In this document: piece by piece, positions 1 to 13,100 of the stretch | Numbering within the stretch: the stretch's first letter is position 1 | How the letters are laid out: the number at the start of each line of letters is the position of its first letter | NCBI GenBank assembly: GCA_030248195.1 | Contig: JASAND010008569.1 | Location: forward strand, 1 to 64,000 | DNA length: 64,000 nucleotides | Source: Trissonchulus latispiculum | Taxonomy: Eukaryota > Nematoda > Enoplea > Enoplida > Ironidae | Direction: 5' to 3' | Made by a program: the position numbers and the translations under genes | The notes under the pieces: generated by a model | The model's input: only the letters and a program-made list of their open reading frames with translations | Database searches by the model: none | What the model was told of the DNA's origin: nothing

Positions 1-1324
1 AGCTTTCGCAAGTCTGGATTAAATCCTCGAAAAGTGTTAAAACTACCAATTTTAATGTTTAAGGAGGAATAACTTTCGCAGACAGCATTTTTTGAGAGAT
101 GAGCCAATTCATAACTTTCACTCAGCGTGATGAGAGCTTTCAAATGAGCCCAAGCTTTTAGCGATGGGAGCAACTCTTATTTTTTCGGGATGTGGGCCCG
201 CTGGAACCACGTGCCGCCCCAAATCCACTTAATTTAGATATATTTGTGTTCTCTGAACGAAACCTCTAACTTGATACCAAACTCGACTACTTTTCGCTTC
301 TTATTTCTTTTCCTACCGTTTTTAAAATTTACAAAATTTTAAAAAAAAATTTAAAATTTTTTAAATCTCTGATTTCTGAGCTTTCAGAAAATATTCAATC
401 GAGCTATCTGAATAATTTCTACTGCAATCAAGTGGGAACATGTCTGACAGTTTTTCTCACACAAATGTCAACAATTCAGAACGTTACGTGGTCTCTGCGC
501 TGGTAGGTCTTTTTATTCCCGATGATTTTGACCCATCAAAAAAAATGCGAGTCACTTTCTAGACCTATAGTGAGCAGTTTTCTTGGATTTTTGGGATTAT
601 TACTATGTTGAAAATAATCAGTAATTCACGTTTTATCGAGCAATACCGTTTGTAGGTGAGTAGTCCCTGAAATGAGTAACTTTTGGACTAATATGTCACG
701 CCAGTCATTCACAACGTTACACACCGCATTTCATCCTTAAACTGGCACATGTGGCCAAAAAGAGCATTACGAATTCATTGGAAAGCACTATTTTTGAAGC
801 TAGCCTTCGTTTTAGCAAGTTTTTAAAAAAGTTGTATGTTTACGTTATATTTGACGAAACCTAGCCAGTTTATGCGCAACGGTAGCTGTTTTTAGTTCTT
901 TGTGGAGAGCAATTTACGTCGGTAAACAACAATCCTGGGGTAAATAAGCGGTGCTGAACATGATGGAACACTCGAGAATTGGTCTACGCCTTCAGGATAT
1001 GCTTCGACCAAGGTGGCGTTTTTTCCCGATGACTGGCTTTTTCCCCGATTTTGGCTTTTTCCCCCAGGAATTAATCACATAGTACTCTCTATTGCTACGG
1101 TCCAGAGAAGTCATTAATACATGAAAATAATCCGTAGGGGTTGCCATTCTTCAAACTACAAGAATTTTCCCATAATTCCAAAGAATGAGTTCTACACGTC
1201 CAAAAGTCTGTAAAATGGCGTTTTTTCCCGATTGACTATATACATTGTCATAGCTAACTTGAATAATAAACTCTGCACAAAATTTACTCTTTTGGTCCAG
1301 TTTAAGTTTGCTAGACTATACAAT
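1..1324. other. No recognised gene
   Basis: AT-rich sequence with short frames only. I looked here specifically for the missing N-terminal ACTR6 exons and found none that fits in sequence and phase. Around 1015-1075 there are short repeats of GGCTTTTTCCC, resembling the ends of the G-run elements elsewhere in the window. Confidence 0.4.
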
Positions 1325-1720
1325 TTTTCAAAAGTGGTCAAATTTGGTATCAATAATGAAAGTCCAACGCGAGCTGAGCAACTTTTGTCATAGAACTGCA
1401 TGCTCAAGGTGGCTGTAGAGTGTTGTGGTGCGGTGGGGTGGACTTCGGCAATTTTGGGTCAAAAATAAAATTTTCAAAAGTGGTCAAATTTGGTATCAAA
1501 TGAAAGCCCTACGCGAGCTGAGCAAGTTTTGTCATGGAACTGCATACTCAAAGTGGCTGTAGAGTGCTGTGGTGGGGTGGGGTGGGGGCTTAGGTGATTT
1601 TGGGTCAAAAATGAAAATTTTCGAAAGTGGTCAAATTTGGTATCAAATGAAAGCGCTAAGCGAGCTGAGCAACTTTTGTCATAGAGCTGCGTACCCAAAG
1701 TGTAAGCGGTACGAGCTGTG
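1325..1720. repeat. 147-bp tandem repeat, about 2.7 units
   Basis: The phrase GTGGTCAAATTTGGTATCA recurs at 1334, 1480 and 1627, spaced 146 and 147 bp. Units share the segments GCGAGCTGAGCAA and GTGGCTGTAGAGTG. A diverged relative of the unit (TTTGGTATCAAATGAAAGTC) occurs near 9370 inside another repeat. Confidence 0.8.
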
Positions 1721-1794
1721 GTTGGCTTGCGCGCTGCTGTTCAAAGATATGTTTTCTTAAGTTCAGGAGCATACATACATAAAATAATGGAAAA

Positions 1795-2072
1795 CAAGAT
1801 CAAAAAGTGCTCCTTCGTCGCATGTAAAATAGCTGAAGCTGAGGTTCTTTAATGAGGCTTTAATGTGGAATGCACTGTGACACCAATATATATGAGCCTT
1901 GTTGTAGAGCAGGCTCATATGTTAAGCGGTTGCAACTTGTTTTCCTTCATTTACAACCTCCCAACGGAACTCAGACCTATGTATTCTACAGACTAGTTTT
2001 TGCTTATGTACAACCTGCCTACGAAGACTCATATGTATTTTACATGCGACGAAAGAGCACTTTTTGATCTTG
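1795..2072. repeat. Small foldback with about 36-bp inverted ends
   Basis: CAAGATCAAAAAGTGCTC at 1795 is matched in reverse complement at 2055-2072. The match continues inward through CGTCGCATGTAAAATA with one mismatch. No target duplication was seen, and the interior has no useful coding frame. Confidence 0.7.
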
Positions 2073-3116
2073 TGTATACGTATTGTGCCGTTTGTTTTCA
2101 TTTACAAAGCTTACTCTTTGAAACATTTTTGAGTTGAGCCATGTGCTTTTGCTGTTCTCACATGTTATCCTGCCGACTGAAGCGCTCTGGCCAAGATTTC
2201 GGAATGGGAGTTGACCTAAAATGGAATTGTCCCAAAGTGATAAACTGATATCAAATAAATACACTGGATGAAGCTAAACTGAACAAGATTTGTCAGTAGT
2301 ATATCCCCACCACCACCCCCCCCCCTGTTGCCTGTGTTTATGTGTTGAAGCAAAATCAATCGATGTGTGTAATGTGTGTAAGGTCTTCCTATAATGATGT
2401 AATTAATATCTTGTTTCATGGTCTGCTTGTTTATATGAAACCACGTCATCACATTATATACAAGCAGCAGCAGACAAACGGCTGGCTTCTGTCAACAGCT
2501 GTTTTCCGCTTGTCTTTCCTTCCACAGACAAGCATGCAAACAAAACAAAGGCACTGATGCTACTTACCTAATCATTTGTTTCTCTGCGAATTAGGCCACC
2601 CCCGACAAACTACGCAAGACAATCACTTGCGATCTTGATCATGACTCCGCCGCCGCGCCGCTTGAAATTGTGTAAATATCAGCTGTTTTCCCAACATTCC
2701 CCTTCGTTTTAAAATTATCTGGTATATCTGAAAAATACGGAGCTTACTTTTGAAAGTAGCTTACCTTCTTGAAAACTTAATCGTTAACCTGTATACCTAT
2801 GAACTACCAGCCGTTTAGTCCTATCGCGATTGCTACAATATGAATCAAGCAACCAGGGGTCACAACAGACGGAGTAAGACTTGTTCAGGATTTGGAATGC
2901 CTTAACAACAGCACCTCGGGAAGGTTCTCTGTCACCGCTGTCATTGTGTTTTTTTATTTTTAAAACAACAGTTACGACAAACAGCACATATTGCTAAGCT
3001 AATTGATATCAATACAGATACATAATTACATTAAAATACCGTCTTCAAAGCAATTACAATGAATATGCCTCGATGACACAGTGTCCCTATACAACGTAAG
3101 GCCTACCATAAGCAGG

Positions 3117-3525
3117 GTATTTTTTTGGGATTTTTTCCGGGGGGGGGCTTCCCGGGGGGGGCCCCCGGGCCCGGGGGGGAAGAAATTTTCGGGGGGGGGG
3201 GGGGGGCGGAAGATTTTTTGCAAAAATGAGCCAAAAAATGGTATTTTTTGGCGTATTTTGCATGGTGAAACGCAAAAAGTTCTCAAAAATGCCAGGATTT
3301 AAGCTAAAAATAGCTATTGTTACGAAAAAATCTCCGGCGAAGCCGGAAAATTTTTGAAAATTGGCCTATTTTTGGCAAAAATTTGGGCCTCCAAAAAATC
3401 CCGGGGGGGAAGCAAAAATCCCGGGAGGGGGGGCGATTTCGGGGGGGGAAGGCATTTTTCGGGGGGGGGGGAAGTCAATTTCGGGGGGGCCCCCCCGCCC
3501 CCCCCTGTAAAAAATACCCTGATAA
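3117..3525. mobile_element. G-run MITE inserted in the left palindrome arm
   Basis: This segment is absent from the corresponding place in the right arm (near 5715). It begins CAGGGTATTTTTTTGGG and ends AAAAAATACCCTG, with ATAAG on both sides as a short probable duplication. The interior is dominated by runs of G and C. Confidence 0.65.
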
Positions 3526-3688
3526 GGCTAGCTTACTTATATGTAATTAGTGTAAGTACTTACCCAAGCACGTAAGTATTTGCTTACTCAAGCACGTAAG
3601 TATTAATCATGTCGTGTCTTGAAAGTCTACGCTTGCTGAAGAGTCAATTTAAACTTCTACACAAAATGGTAATACGACAAGTAGATAC

Positions 3689-4235
3689 CTATGATGAAAG
3701 ATTTTCTAATTCACCATCATCTTCCAAAGACTCTTCGCTATTGGTGAGAACGTATTCATCTATGCTTCTGTTGTCCTCAGCAGCGATTTTATACGCATCT
3801 AATGGTTCAATATCCTTATCATACACTAGTTCGTTCTCTTTGTCAATTATCTCCTTTATATATAATGGGATCATTACCAAAATCAATGAGCGCAGCAAAT
3901 TTATTTAACACCAGGCCGTTAATAGTTCTTCTGATGCGTGGGATAAGATCATCAAAGGCTTCTGTGTCTGATTCTTTGTTTGAGTAACCATCTTCTTCGT
4001 ATTCTTTTGATATCCGTGTTAAGCGCAGTCTGTGTTTTGCTATGGCTTGTTCTTTCAGATCTTGCCAAAAATGTGACAATTTCTCACTGCTAGCACTGCT
4101 GTCATTGGTGTCAGGGCTGTCCTCAGTTTCATAATCTTCTCCGTCAGTTTCTGAAGTATTGTGAGCCCTCAGCTTGTGAGTGTACAAGCTTTGACGATGA
4201 CGGTATACTCTTGAGCACTCTGAACACTCATACAT
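3689..4235 (-). pseudogene. C2H2 zinc-finger gene, left-arm copy, frameshifted
   Basis: The frame starts at 4235 with a single C2H2 finger (Cys4, Cys7, His20, His25: C-X2-C-X12-H-X4-H), followed by an acidic Ser/Thr/Asp-rich stretch and a charged helical region. A four-base TATA-type insertion near 3860, relative to the right arm, breaks the frame after about 123 codons. The remaining C-terminal part (IKEIIDKENELV onward) continues to a stop at 3689 in another frame. No family beyond a single C2H2 finger is recognised. Intact length would be about 185 residues. Confidence 0.7.
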
Positions 4236-5016
4236 GGTGAAGGAGAATTTACGTTAAGATGAGTTCTCTATAACAGCACCCTTTTTATTATTTCATTCCA
4301 TCTACTTACCGTAAGCCTTACAGCATACTGCGTCAGTACTTACCCATACCTGACGTCAGTGACTTCGGCAAATCTTGTAAGTGGTTTACAAATACTTACG
4401 TAAATATACTTTTTGTTGGTGCTTTGAGCAAAACTCATTCAGTAAACTATCGGGCCGGGGTTCGCCGCATCGACAGACCGTTTCACTGCGGCGCGTACTA
4501 ACCAAGGTCGAATCCCGGTCCACAACCTATCCCAACAGCCCTCTTAAGGGCTACCCAAATTTTAATCTATACTTGAAGTTCCGCATAAAGCCTTAAATAC
4601 AGATACACCAATGATTACCACTGGGTAGACATTTATTCGATGCTGACTTACTTTAACAATCTTGTAAAAGAATACGTGCGATATATTACAATTTGGGTAG
4701 CCCTTAAGAGGGCTGTTGGGATAGGTTGTGGACCGGGATTCGACCTTGGTTAGTACGTGCCGCAGTGAAACGGTCTGTCGATGCGGCGAACCCCGGCCCG
4801 ATAGTTTACTGAATGAGTTTTGCTCAAAGCACCAACAAAAAGTATATTTACGTAAGTATTTGTAAACCACTTACAAGATTTGCCGAAGTCACTGACGTCA
4901 GGGATGGGTAAGTACTGACGCAGTATGGTGTAAGGCTTACGGGAAGTAGATGGAAGGAAATTAATAAAAAGGGTGCTGTTATAGAGAACTCATCTTAACG
5001 TAAATTCTCCTTCACC

Positions 5017-5558
5017 ATGTATGAGTGTTCAGAGTGCTCAAGAGTATACCGTCATCGTCAAAGCTTGTACACTCACAAGCTGAGGGCTCACAATACTTCA
5101 GAAACTGACGGAGAAGATTATGAAACTGAGGACAGCCCTGACACCAATGACAGCAGTGCTAGCAGTGAGAAATTGTCACATTTTTGGCAAGATCTGAAAG
5201 AACAAGCCATAGCAAAACACAGACTGAGCTTAACTCGGATATCAAAAGAATACGAAGAAGATGGTTACTAAACAAAGAATCAGACAGAGAAGCCTTTGAT
5301 GATCTTATCCCACGCATCAGAAGAACTATTAACGGCCTGGTGTTGAATAAATTTGCTGAGCTCATTGATTTCGGTAATGATCCCATTATAAAGGAGATAA
5401 TTGACAAAAAAAACGAACTAGTGGATGACAAGGATATTGAACCATTAGATGCGTATAAAATCGCTGTTGAGAACAACAGAAGCATAGATGAATACGTTCT
5501 CACCAATAGCGAAGAGCCTGTGGAAGATGATGGTGAATTAGAAAATCTTTCATCATAG
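5017..5558 (+). pseudogene. C2H2 zinc-finger gene, right-arm copy, frameshifted
   Basis: This is the mirror copy of the left-arm gene with the same finger at its N-terminus. A one-base loss near 5269 (GTTACTAAACAA against GTTACTCAAACAA in the left arm) puts a stop after 84 codons. The rest of the protein continues in the next frame to a stop at 5558 (ending GELENLSS). The two arms carry different lesions, so the gene was intact when the palindrome formed. Confidence 0.7.
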
Positions 5559-5986
5559 GCATTTGTCGTATTACCATTGTGTGTAGAAGTTTAAATTGAC
5601 TCTTCAGCAAGCGTAGACTTTCAAGACACGACATGATTAATACTTACGTGCTTGAGTAAGCAAATACTTACGTGCTTGGGTAAGTACTTACACTAATTAC
5701 ACGTAAGTAAGCTAAGCTTATGGTAGGCCTTACGTTGTATAGGGACAGTGTGTCATTGAGGCGTATTCTTTGTAATTGCTTTGAAGACGGTATTTTAATG
5801 TAAATCTGTATTGGTATCAATTAGATTAGCAATGTAAGTGCTGTCTGTCGTAACTGTTGTTTTAAAAGTAAAAAATAAAAACACAATGACAGCGGTGACA
5901 GAGAACCTTCCCGAGGTGCTGTTGTTAAGGCATTCCAAATGCTGAACAAGTCTTACTCTGTCAGTTGTGACCCCTGGTTGCTTGAT

Positions 5987-6404
5987 ATTGCGCCGGTAGC
6001 GTAGTTATATACGCTAGCCAACAGCAAGCTAAGGGCAGAGAAATGCCAGTGAGTTATTCATGCAGTGTGCTGGATGCTAGACTGCTCAATCACTAGGCTG
6101 GGGTGATGAATAACTCAGTGGCATTTCTGGTGCACTATTAATGCCTAAACCAAATTTCCTATCAGTATTATGCTAGTATTTAAAATGTGTTATCCAAGAA
6201 TAACAATACAAGTTCAAGAATAAACGAACAGTCATGAAATGAAATAATGTGGCGGCTGGCGGGGGCGGGGCGGAAAAGGAATTGTGATTGCTTTGTTCGC
6301 TGCACGCTTGCGCAATCAGCTGCGCTGATTGCCTGCGGGCAGCGTGATAGCTAGCTAGTATTACTGCGTCAGTAAACTACCAATTTCATGTCCAAAGACG
6401 CTAC
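5987..6404. mobile_element. Insertion in the right palindrome arm
   Basis: The left arm (near 2841) has no counterpart. The segment is flanked by TGCTTGAT (5979-5986) and TGCTTCAT (6405-6412), a probable 8-bp target duplication with one change. It contains a strong hairpin: GAAATGCCAGTGAGTTATTC near 6039 pairs with GAATAACTCAGTGGCATTTC near 6107. Confidence 0.65.
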
Positions 6405-7039
6405 TGCTTCATATTGTAGCAATCGCGATAGGACTAAACGGCTGGTAGTTCATAGGTATACAGGTTAACGATTAAGTTTTCAAGAAGGTAAGCTACTTTC
6501 AAAAGTAAGCTCCGTATTTTTCAGATATACCAGATAATTTTAAAACGAAGGGGAATGCTGGGAAAACAGCTGATATCTACACAATTTCAAGCGGCGCGGC
6601 GGCGGAGTCATGATCAAGATTGCAAGTGATTGTTTTGCGTAGTTTGTCGGAGGTGGCCTAATTCGCAGAGAAACAAATGATTAGGTAAGTAGCATCAGTG
6701 CCTTTGTTTTGTTTGCATGCTTGTCTGTGGAAGGAAAGACAAGCGGAAAACAGCTGTTTGTCTGCAGCTGCTTGTATATAATGTGATGACGTGGTTTCAT
6801 ATAAACAAGCAGACCATGAAACAAGATATTAATTACATCATTATACTTAGACCTTACACACATTACACACATCGATTGATTTTGCTTCAACACATAAACA
6901 TAGGCAACAGGGGGGGTGGTGGGGATATATACTACTGTCAGTCATTGGAGACAAAGTGGTTTTAGTACCACAACTATTGTTGTTGAATATTGGAATGTTT
7001 TCGTGATTAGATCTGTGTGAATAATGACACCATTTTCAG

Positions 7040-7108
7040 GGCCACTTAGTGAATTGGGATGTTCAAAGAAAGGTTTGGGACTGGACGTTTGGCCGAGATT
7101 GCTTAAAT
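7040..7108 (+). CDS. ACTR6: ACTR6 exon: LVNWD block
   Basis: This is the first recognised exon, 69 nt, phase 0 at both ends. It follows a TTTTCAG acceptor and ends at AAT|GTACGT. It encodes GHLVNWDVQRKVWDW followed by TFGRDCLN, the conserved block about 62 residues into ARP6 proteins. The exon lies only about 100 bp right of the giant palindrome, so the upstream intron carries that insertion. Confidence 0.9.
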
Positions 7109-10100
7109 GTACGTTCTAAATTCTTTTTCTCCAGCATCCTGGCTTTTTCCTAGGCAAAAATTTCTGGGGGGATGAAGTCTGGGGGGCGGTGCCCCCCAGG
7201 TCTGGGGGGCACGGATTTCTGGGGGGGATTGTTTCCAAAAGTGGTTAAAAATCTCTATTTTTGCTGCTAAGCTAAAATATTAATCATTTTTTACCTAAAT
7301 TTAAGCTTAAAATATATTGCTAAGAATGCTTAAAAATGTCTAAAAATGCAGCGAAGCCGGAAAATTTTTTCAAAATTTACCCTCAAAACTCTTTTCCGAG
7401 CACTTTTAAGTTCTGGGCGACCCAAGGGGCGAATTTCGGGGGGGGGGGGTCCCTGTAGGAAAAAGCCAGGCATTTGTGCCCAATTGTTCTAATTATATGG
7501 CTATTCTCTTTCTGCTCACCCACATTCGGTGTATATACGTGGTTTTTCTAGTCTGGGTTTCTCCGTGGGGATACTTTAGGGGGTGCTAAGATTTTGTGGT
7601 ATGCCAAATTGCACATTTTTGGCAACTACTAACGGTACTTATTGTAAAATAAGCATATTTAGTGCTCGGCAATTTTGAAATTAGTTGAAAAACTTTCTAA
7701 GGGGCACTTTTTCCAGGTCAAACGTTTGCCCTAACCGGGATCCACTGCCCACCTCCAATTCTTGAAAAGGAACAAAGTTTTAAAAGCGGTGAAGATTGTT
7801 ATCTAATGAAAATCCTGGATGTGCTGAGCAGTCATAGAACTGTCCGTCCTTAGCCAGCGGATGTGAAATGCCCTTATGTTCGTCGTCCCAGGGGTAAGGT
7901 CTAAAATGGTCATTGTGTGGTACGAAAGCCCTAAGTTAACCAAACAGCTTTACTCCGATCACCCACCCCATGAATGTAGAGTATTCTGCGGGTAACCTGT
8001 TTTGCCAAAAGTTAATTATTTTTGTCCAAATTTGAACTTGGGTTTCTCTCATTTTTCAAATAGGTTGACTCAACTCTTCAAATGACGTGTTGAGTTTCGC
8101 ATTAAAATAGTTTCCCGCTTTCCAGTTTGCTGCCTGTTTACCCTTCTCGGAGAACTTTTAGGCATTTTTCCTCTGGAGGAACAAATTTGTTGGTAGAATG
8201 TATCTGCCTTCTTGCGGGTTCTGGAGGATGAGGCTGCCATGCTGATTTTGAGGAAGGACCGGGAGGACAGTGCGAACTCAATCGCTGTGCTTCCACCCTT
8301 ATTAGGCTATATCATTGAACAGCACAGTTTGAGGTCGTCTCACTTTGGTGCAGAGGCTGTCTTGCCGTTATTTTTTGCATCAAAGACTCGTGCTGTGTGC
8401 TGCTCTGAGAGCATGTTCTTTTTAAAAAGGAGGAGACGTCATCCGTCGTGTCGTCGACAAGGCTTTGAGACTCCTTCTGGCGACTTGGTTGAGTTGTTTT
8501 TGACCAACCTTACGGGGCCAGTTTCCTGGCTAACACTTTGCACCTTCGGGTGATGATCATCACATTGTGATGTCTAATGCAGCAAACAACAACAAGAATG
8601 AGCTAAAATCTGTACTTTTTGGCGTGTTTTGAGTGTCGAAATTAAGAAAATTTGCTGGCTAAACTTGACATGTTTAGTATAAATTCCTGTCCAAGAGCCG
8701 GAGTGTTTGAAAAATTAGCATTCTCATTCTATCTCAAACTTTAAACATTATGAGAATCCCTGTGGGCATAACCGCAGAGAATATTAATTTTGATTGGATA
8801 CGCCCGCCCCCCGCCCCTGTAAAGAATACACCGCGCTCGTCGCAGCTGCATGAGCTGGTCCTGGTGGTGAGACTGTCGAAAATCAAGTTGTTTGTTTCAT
8901 TGATTCATCAAGTTGTTGTTGTTTGTTGTTGATTTTTGTGTTTTTTACTGTGTTTCCGCACACGTTTTTGGAAAACACTTTTACTCCTACCTTTGGGCTA
9001 AATGACCTCACGATCCAAATTTTTTGGCCAAAAATCCAAAAAAATTTAGACCACCTAATTTTGCTAATTTTTGGGATGTGCCCAGTTGTTCGCATTATTG
9101 TGACGAAATCAATAACCTGACTGGTTAAAATTTAGACCATTTAATTTTGCTAATTTTTAGGTTGTGCGCATATGTTCGCATTGTTGTGACGAAACCAAAT
9201 CCTGAATGCTTATTAGCAAGTACGTAACTAGCTGGCGCAGTCCAGAAATTTTTATGAAGTACAAATTAAATTACAAATACCAATATTTTAAGTTAAAGAT
9301 CAATAAAATTCGACATAAAATTAATAAAGTTTTTTAAGTTAAAAACTTAGGCCAGCCGAAAATGGCCATGTTTGGTATCAAATGAAAGTCCTTGGCGATT
9401 TGAACATCTTTTGTCATTGGAAGACCCCTCCAAAGTGGACCTAGCGGCCTGTGGTGCCCTGGACCAGAGTCCGGACCGGTCCAAAATGGTCCAAAATCGA
9501 CTTTTGCAAAGGTGACCATTTTGAAAACCATTTTGGCAAAACTGCTATTATTTTGTTTTGAACATCGATTTCTCAAAAGCTACTTGACGGATTCCGGAGA
9601 TTTTCGGCAGAATCGAAATTCGCACTTCTGCGGGGGGACGTTTTTCTTGGTTTGGGCTAAAACATATTGAGTAGCAAGAAAACTCAATGCGAAGTTGCGA
9701 AATTTCATGTTACTTTGCATTTGGCCTATTTTCTCGACCGTTAAGACCTGCTGAGCCAAATCCAAAAAATCTTTCCTCGGCCCATGTGTCCTTCACATCG
9801 TGGCACAAAAAACTTTTGTCCGATTCTTCAGTTTTGAGAAATCGATGTTCAAAAATGTTTGGTCTATCTTCATCCTGTTAGATGTCAGCATGTCAGAAAA
9901 TTTCTGCTATTTTTGGCTACTTTTGCCAGTTCTGTAAGCTCTACAGATAATAAGCTTTAAAACGATGTATAAAGCTCTTTGCAACTCCCAAAATTGCGAA
10001 AGTTATAGCGTTTCAAAAATCACCACAAAAGCACTGAACAAAAGGATACCACCACCTTAAGGCATAACTAAAGAAAACGACAGGAAATGAGTCTACTCGG

Positions 10101-13100
10101 CGACTAACTGGACTTTTTTACTGGGGTTTCACCCCCCTTTTTTGCCCCCCCCCCACTCGACCCCTTCCGCCCCCCCCCACTCGGCCCCACCCCCACTTTT
10201 TTGGGCTTCCCTCCCCCACTCACTATAAGGTGCCCAGAAAATGCCAAATTTTAAGGATTTTTGGTCAAAAATTTCAAAAATTTTTTAGACTACCGATTTG
10301 AGATCACTTTAGATTCCCCCCACTTTTGGTCCCCCCCCCCAACTAGTGGGGGGGTTCTCCCCATTCTCCCCACGCCCACTTTTTTGCCTAGAAAAAGCCC
10401 AGACTAAAATAATCGAAACCAGCTCTGTGCGTCGAATAGGGGATTCCCTTCGTCCGCCCTATTCGCGCGAACTTTGAACTTGACTTGCATGCATGAAAAT
10501 CTAAAGATGGAAGATTTCTAGATCGTGGCATAAGAGCTAAACTTTCTCGAGAGTACCGATGTCTCTCATAGGTTGGCGCGCTCATGAGGTAAAACGTGTT
10601 CAGCCCTTTTCCCCTTTTATTTGCTAATAATGACACTTATGGTTTTGTTGGGGGTACATAAAGCTGACAAAGATCCTAGTTCCACGAAGTGCGGTTTACT
10701 GCGTATCTTTAGCACAAGCTTCGTCAAGCAGAGATTACGAACGTATTCGCTGTATTCTTGACCTGGCTTTCTGCTTTTGCTGCTAACAAGTGTAAAAAAA
10801 TCGCTAATGAAGGAAAGAAACAGTAAATTAAATTGCTGAAAGGCGTGAATAATTACGTATAAACGGACATTTAACCTTTTGAAATGAGCATCCCGGTTGC
10901 GTTCACTGAAACCAACAAAAACCGTGAGAACAATTACGAGTCTCTTCTCCATAGCTTTGTAAATAGATGCGAATGCATGAGGCTGAAGGAATCGTTAATG
11001 AAGCAGAAAGAATCAGTATCAATTCGCAAAAGACTGAAAAGTTCGCTCGAATAGGGCGGACGGAGGGAATCCCCGATTCGGAGCACGGAGCTGGTTTCGA
11101 TTATTTTAGTCGCCGAGTAGATTCCCTATTCGGTGCACAGAGCTGGTTTCGATTATTTTGGTCGCCGAGACGATTCCCTATTCGGTGCATAGAGCTGGTT
11201 TCGATTATTTTGGTCGCCGAGACGATTCCCTATTCTGCCCACAAAGCTGGTTTCCGTCATTTTAGTCGCTGAGAATCGGCATTTTTCCGCTTCAGCAGAA
11301 TCCCAATTGTAACCATGCACTGTATATTTAACATTCAAGTCGTTCCCTATTCTACCAAGTTGGTTGTCCGTCGAGGGCATTTTCTCCCTTTGTATAAGTA
11401 AATATAAAACAAAATACGAATGGCTTATGATTGTAACTCGATTATGTTTTAGCAATGTTTTAACATAAGATAGTTAGGAGGTTACAAATTTTTGTTACTA
11501 TCGCATTAAAAGTTTTTAAAGTTGGAAAGATATAATGGAAACTATTATTAGAAATTTGCAGTAGCTACACACAAGCTCAAATTTCGTCAAATTGCCAAGA
11601 ACATCAGAAAAATTCTATGTTTGTAATTTGTATATTGTATGATGTTTTTTTAATAGCTGGTTGGTTCCGGTTCCGGTTTTTTGTTTTTTCCGGATTCGAT
11701 CCCTCATACATATATATATATATATATATCAGGGTTTTTTTTCAAAATCGGACCTGTGTAAATCTTGTGTAAATTTAAATTTCACTGTGTATTTTTGTTT
11801 GAAGCTGTGTAAAATTTAAAAGTGTCGTTTTTCAACTGTAATATAAAATAAAATACATTTAGACGTTATTTTCTTGCTACAATGTTATTTTCGGATCATT
11901 CAAGCCAAAGTTATGCCAACTGCACTTGTGTAACATTTCGAAAGAAGCCACGGTAGGCTCCGGGGGCGGAGCCCCCAGAAGTTGAGAAAATTTTGTAAAT
12001 TGCAATAGAATTCATAATGGAAATTTTCAAAAAGATTATTACAATAAATGTCAAAAATAAGATTTGACAAATTCAAATTTCTTAAAAACAATTCGCCTAC
12101 TGAAACGCTTTCTTTAATTTTCCTACTTTTGAATAATTTCTTTCACAAACTTGCTGGTCACGTACTAAGGTTCGATGCTTTAACTGTTACTGGGGACGGC
12201 TCCATATAGTACAGACACACCAATTATACAAAGGAGGGGGGTCTGGGGGGGCGGAGCCCCCCAGAAGTTGAGAAAATTTATAAATTAACAGCAGAAACGG
12301 CATAGAAAAGGAGTATTCCTTGAGCTTTCGTTTTGAATATTTATTGTGCGAGGCAGCGACCATTTTTTGTGGCTCACACTGCTTATTATGATACAAGATA
12401 TATATGTACAAGAAACGATATTGAACCGTACATATGTACTAGCTATACTATACTGTCTTACTAATATTTGCACGCTGTACGTAAATAAATTATACGCAAC
12501 TGGATAAGCAGAAGTATATACTTGCAGAAACAATGGAACACCTATAATCATGTCGCAATGCAGAAAACAATTATACAACGGAGGGGTCTGCGGGGGCGGA
12601 GCCCCCCCAGAAGTTGAGAAATTTTTTAAATTAACGGCAGAAACGGCATTGAAAAGTTGTATTCCTTTAGCTTTCGTATTGAATATTTCTTGGGTTGTAT
12701 GGCAACTATTTTTAGGCTCTGACTGCTTTTATTATTATATATACAAGAGATAAACAAGAAATCATATTGAATAATACTAGCTTCAGAAAACATATGTATA
12801 GTTAAATACGAATAAATACTAGCTATTTACGAATATTCGCACGCAGTACGAAAATAAATTATACGCAACTGTATAAGTAGAAGCATTAAGACTTAGGAGA
12901 ATAAAACACCCATAACCATGTTGATGCAGAAATGCAGAAAACCATTCTAAACCATTGGAAACAGGCGGGGGTCTGGGGGCGGCAGCCCCCAGTTAAAAGC
13001 TAGAGCTTTTTTAAAATTTAAAGACTTGAAAACTATTTTTTCAGAGCACTTTTTGTAAAAATTTTCGAAAATTTGGCTGTGTATTTTGTTGTGTAAATTA

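Larger units (their letters stand above)
2294..6937. mobile_element. 4.6-kb giant palindrome (foldback-type element)
   Basis: The arms (about 2294-4561 and 4694-6937) are inverted copies around a roughly 130-bp spacer. The ends read CAGTAGTATATCCCC on the left and the near-identical reverse complement on the right. Both arms carry the same C2H2 zinc-finger frame, inner blocks rich in TAAGTACTTAC-like words, and a matching GAGTCATGATCAAGAT block. No clear target duplication flanks it. Each arm has an insertion the other lacks. A mobile foldback element and an inverted segmental duplication both remain possible. Confidence 0.8.

Noticed and set aside
590..655. Possible upstream ACTR6 exon ending FYRAIPF before GTAGGT
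   Set aside because: Superficially like the family's FYxLPF segment, but an in-frame TAA follows the only nearby acceptor, two residues are missing at the junction and the rest does not match.
3026..3550. Pro/Gly-rich overlapping frames
   Set aside because: Products of G and C runs in the MITE inserted in the palindrome arm.
4381..4870. Frames containing FCWCFEQNSFSKLSGRGSPH in both palindrome arms
   Set aside because: Present only because the arm is repeated; no start context, domain or conservation beyond the arm identity.
8212..8553. 113-codon frame with an Arg-rich stretch
   Set aside because: No family recognised on either strand, no splice signals, and local GC enrichment suggests an old insertion.
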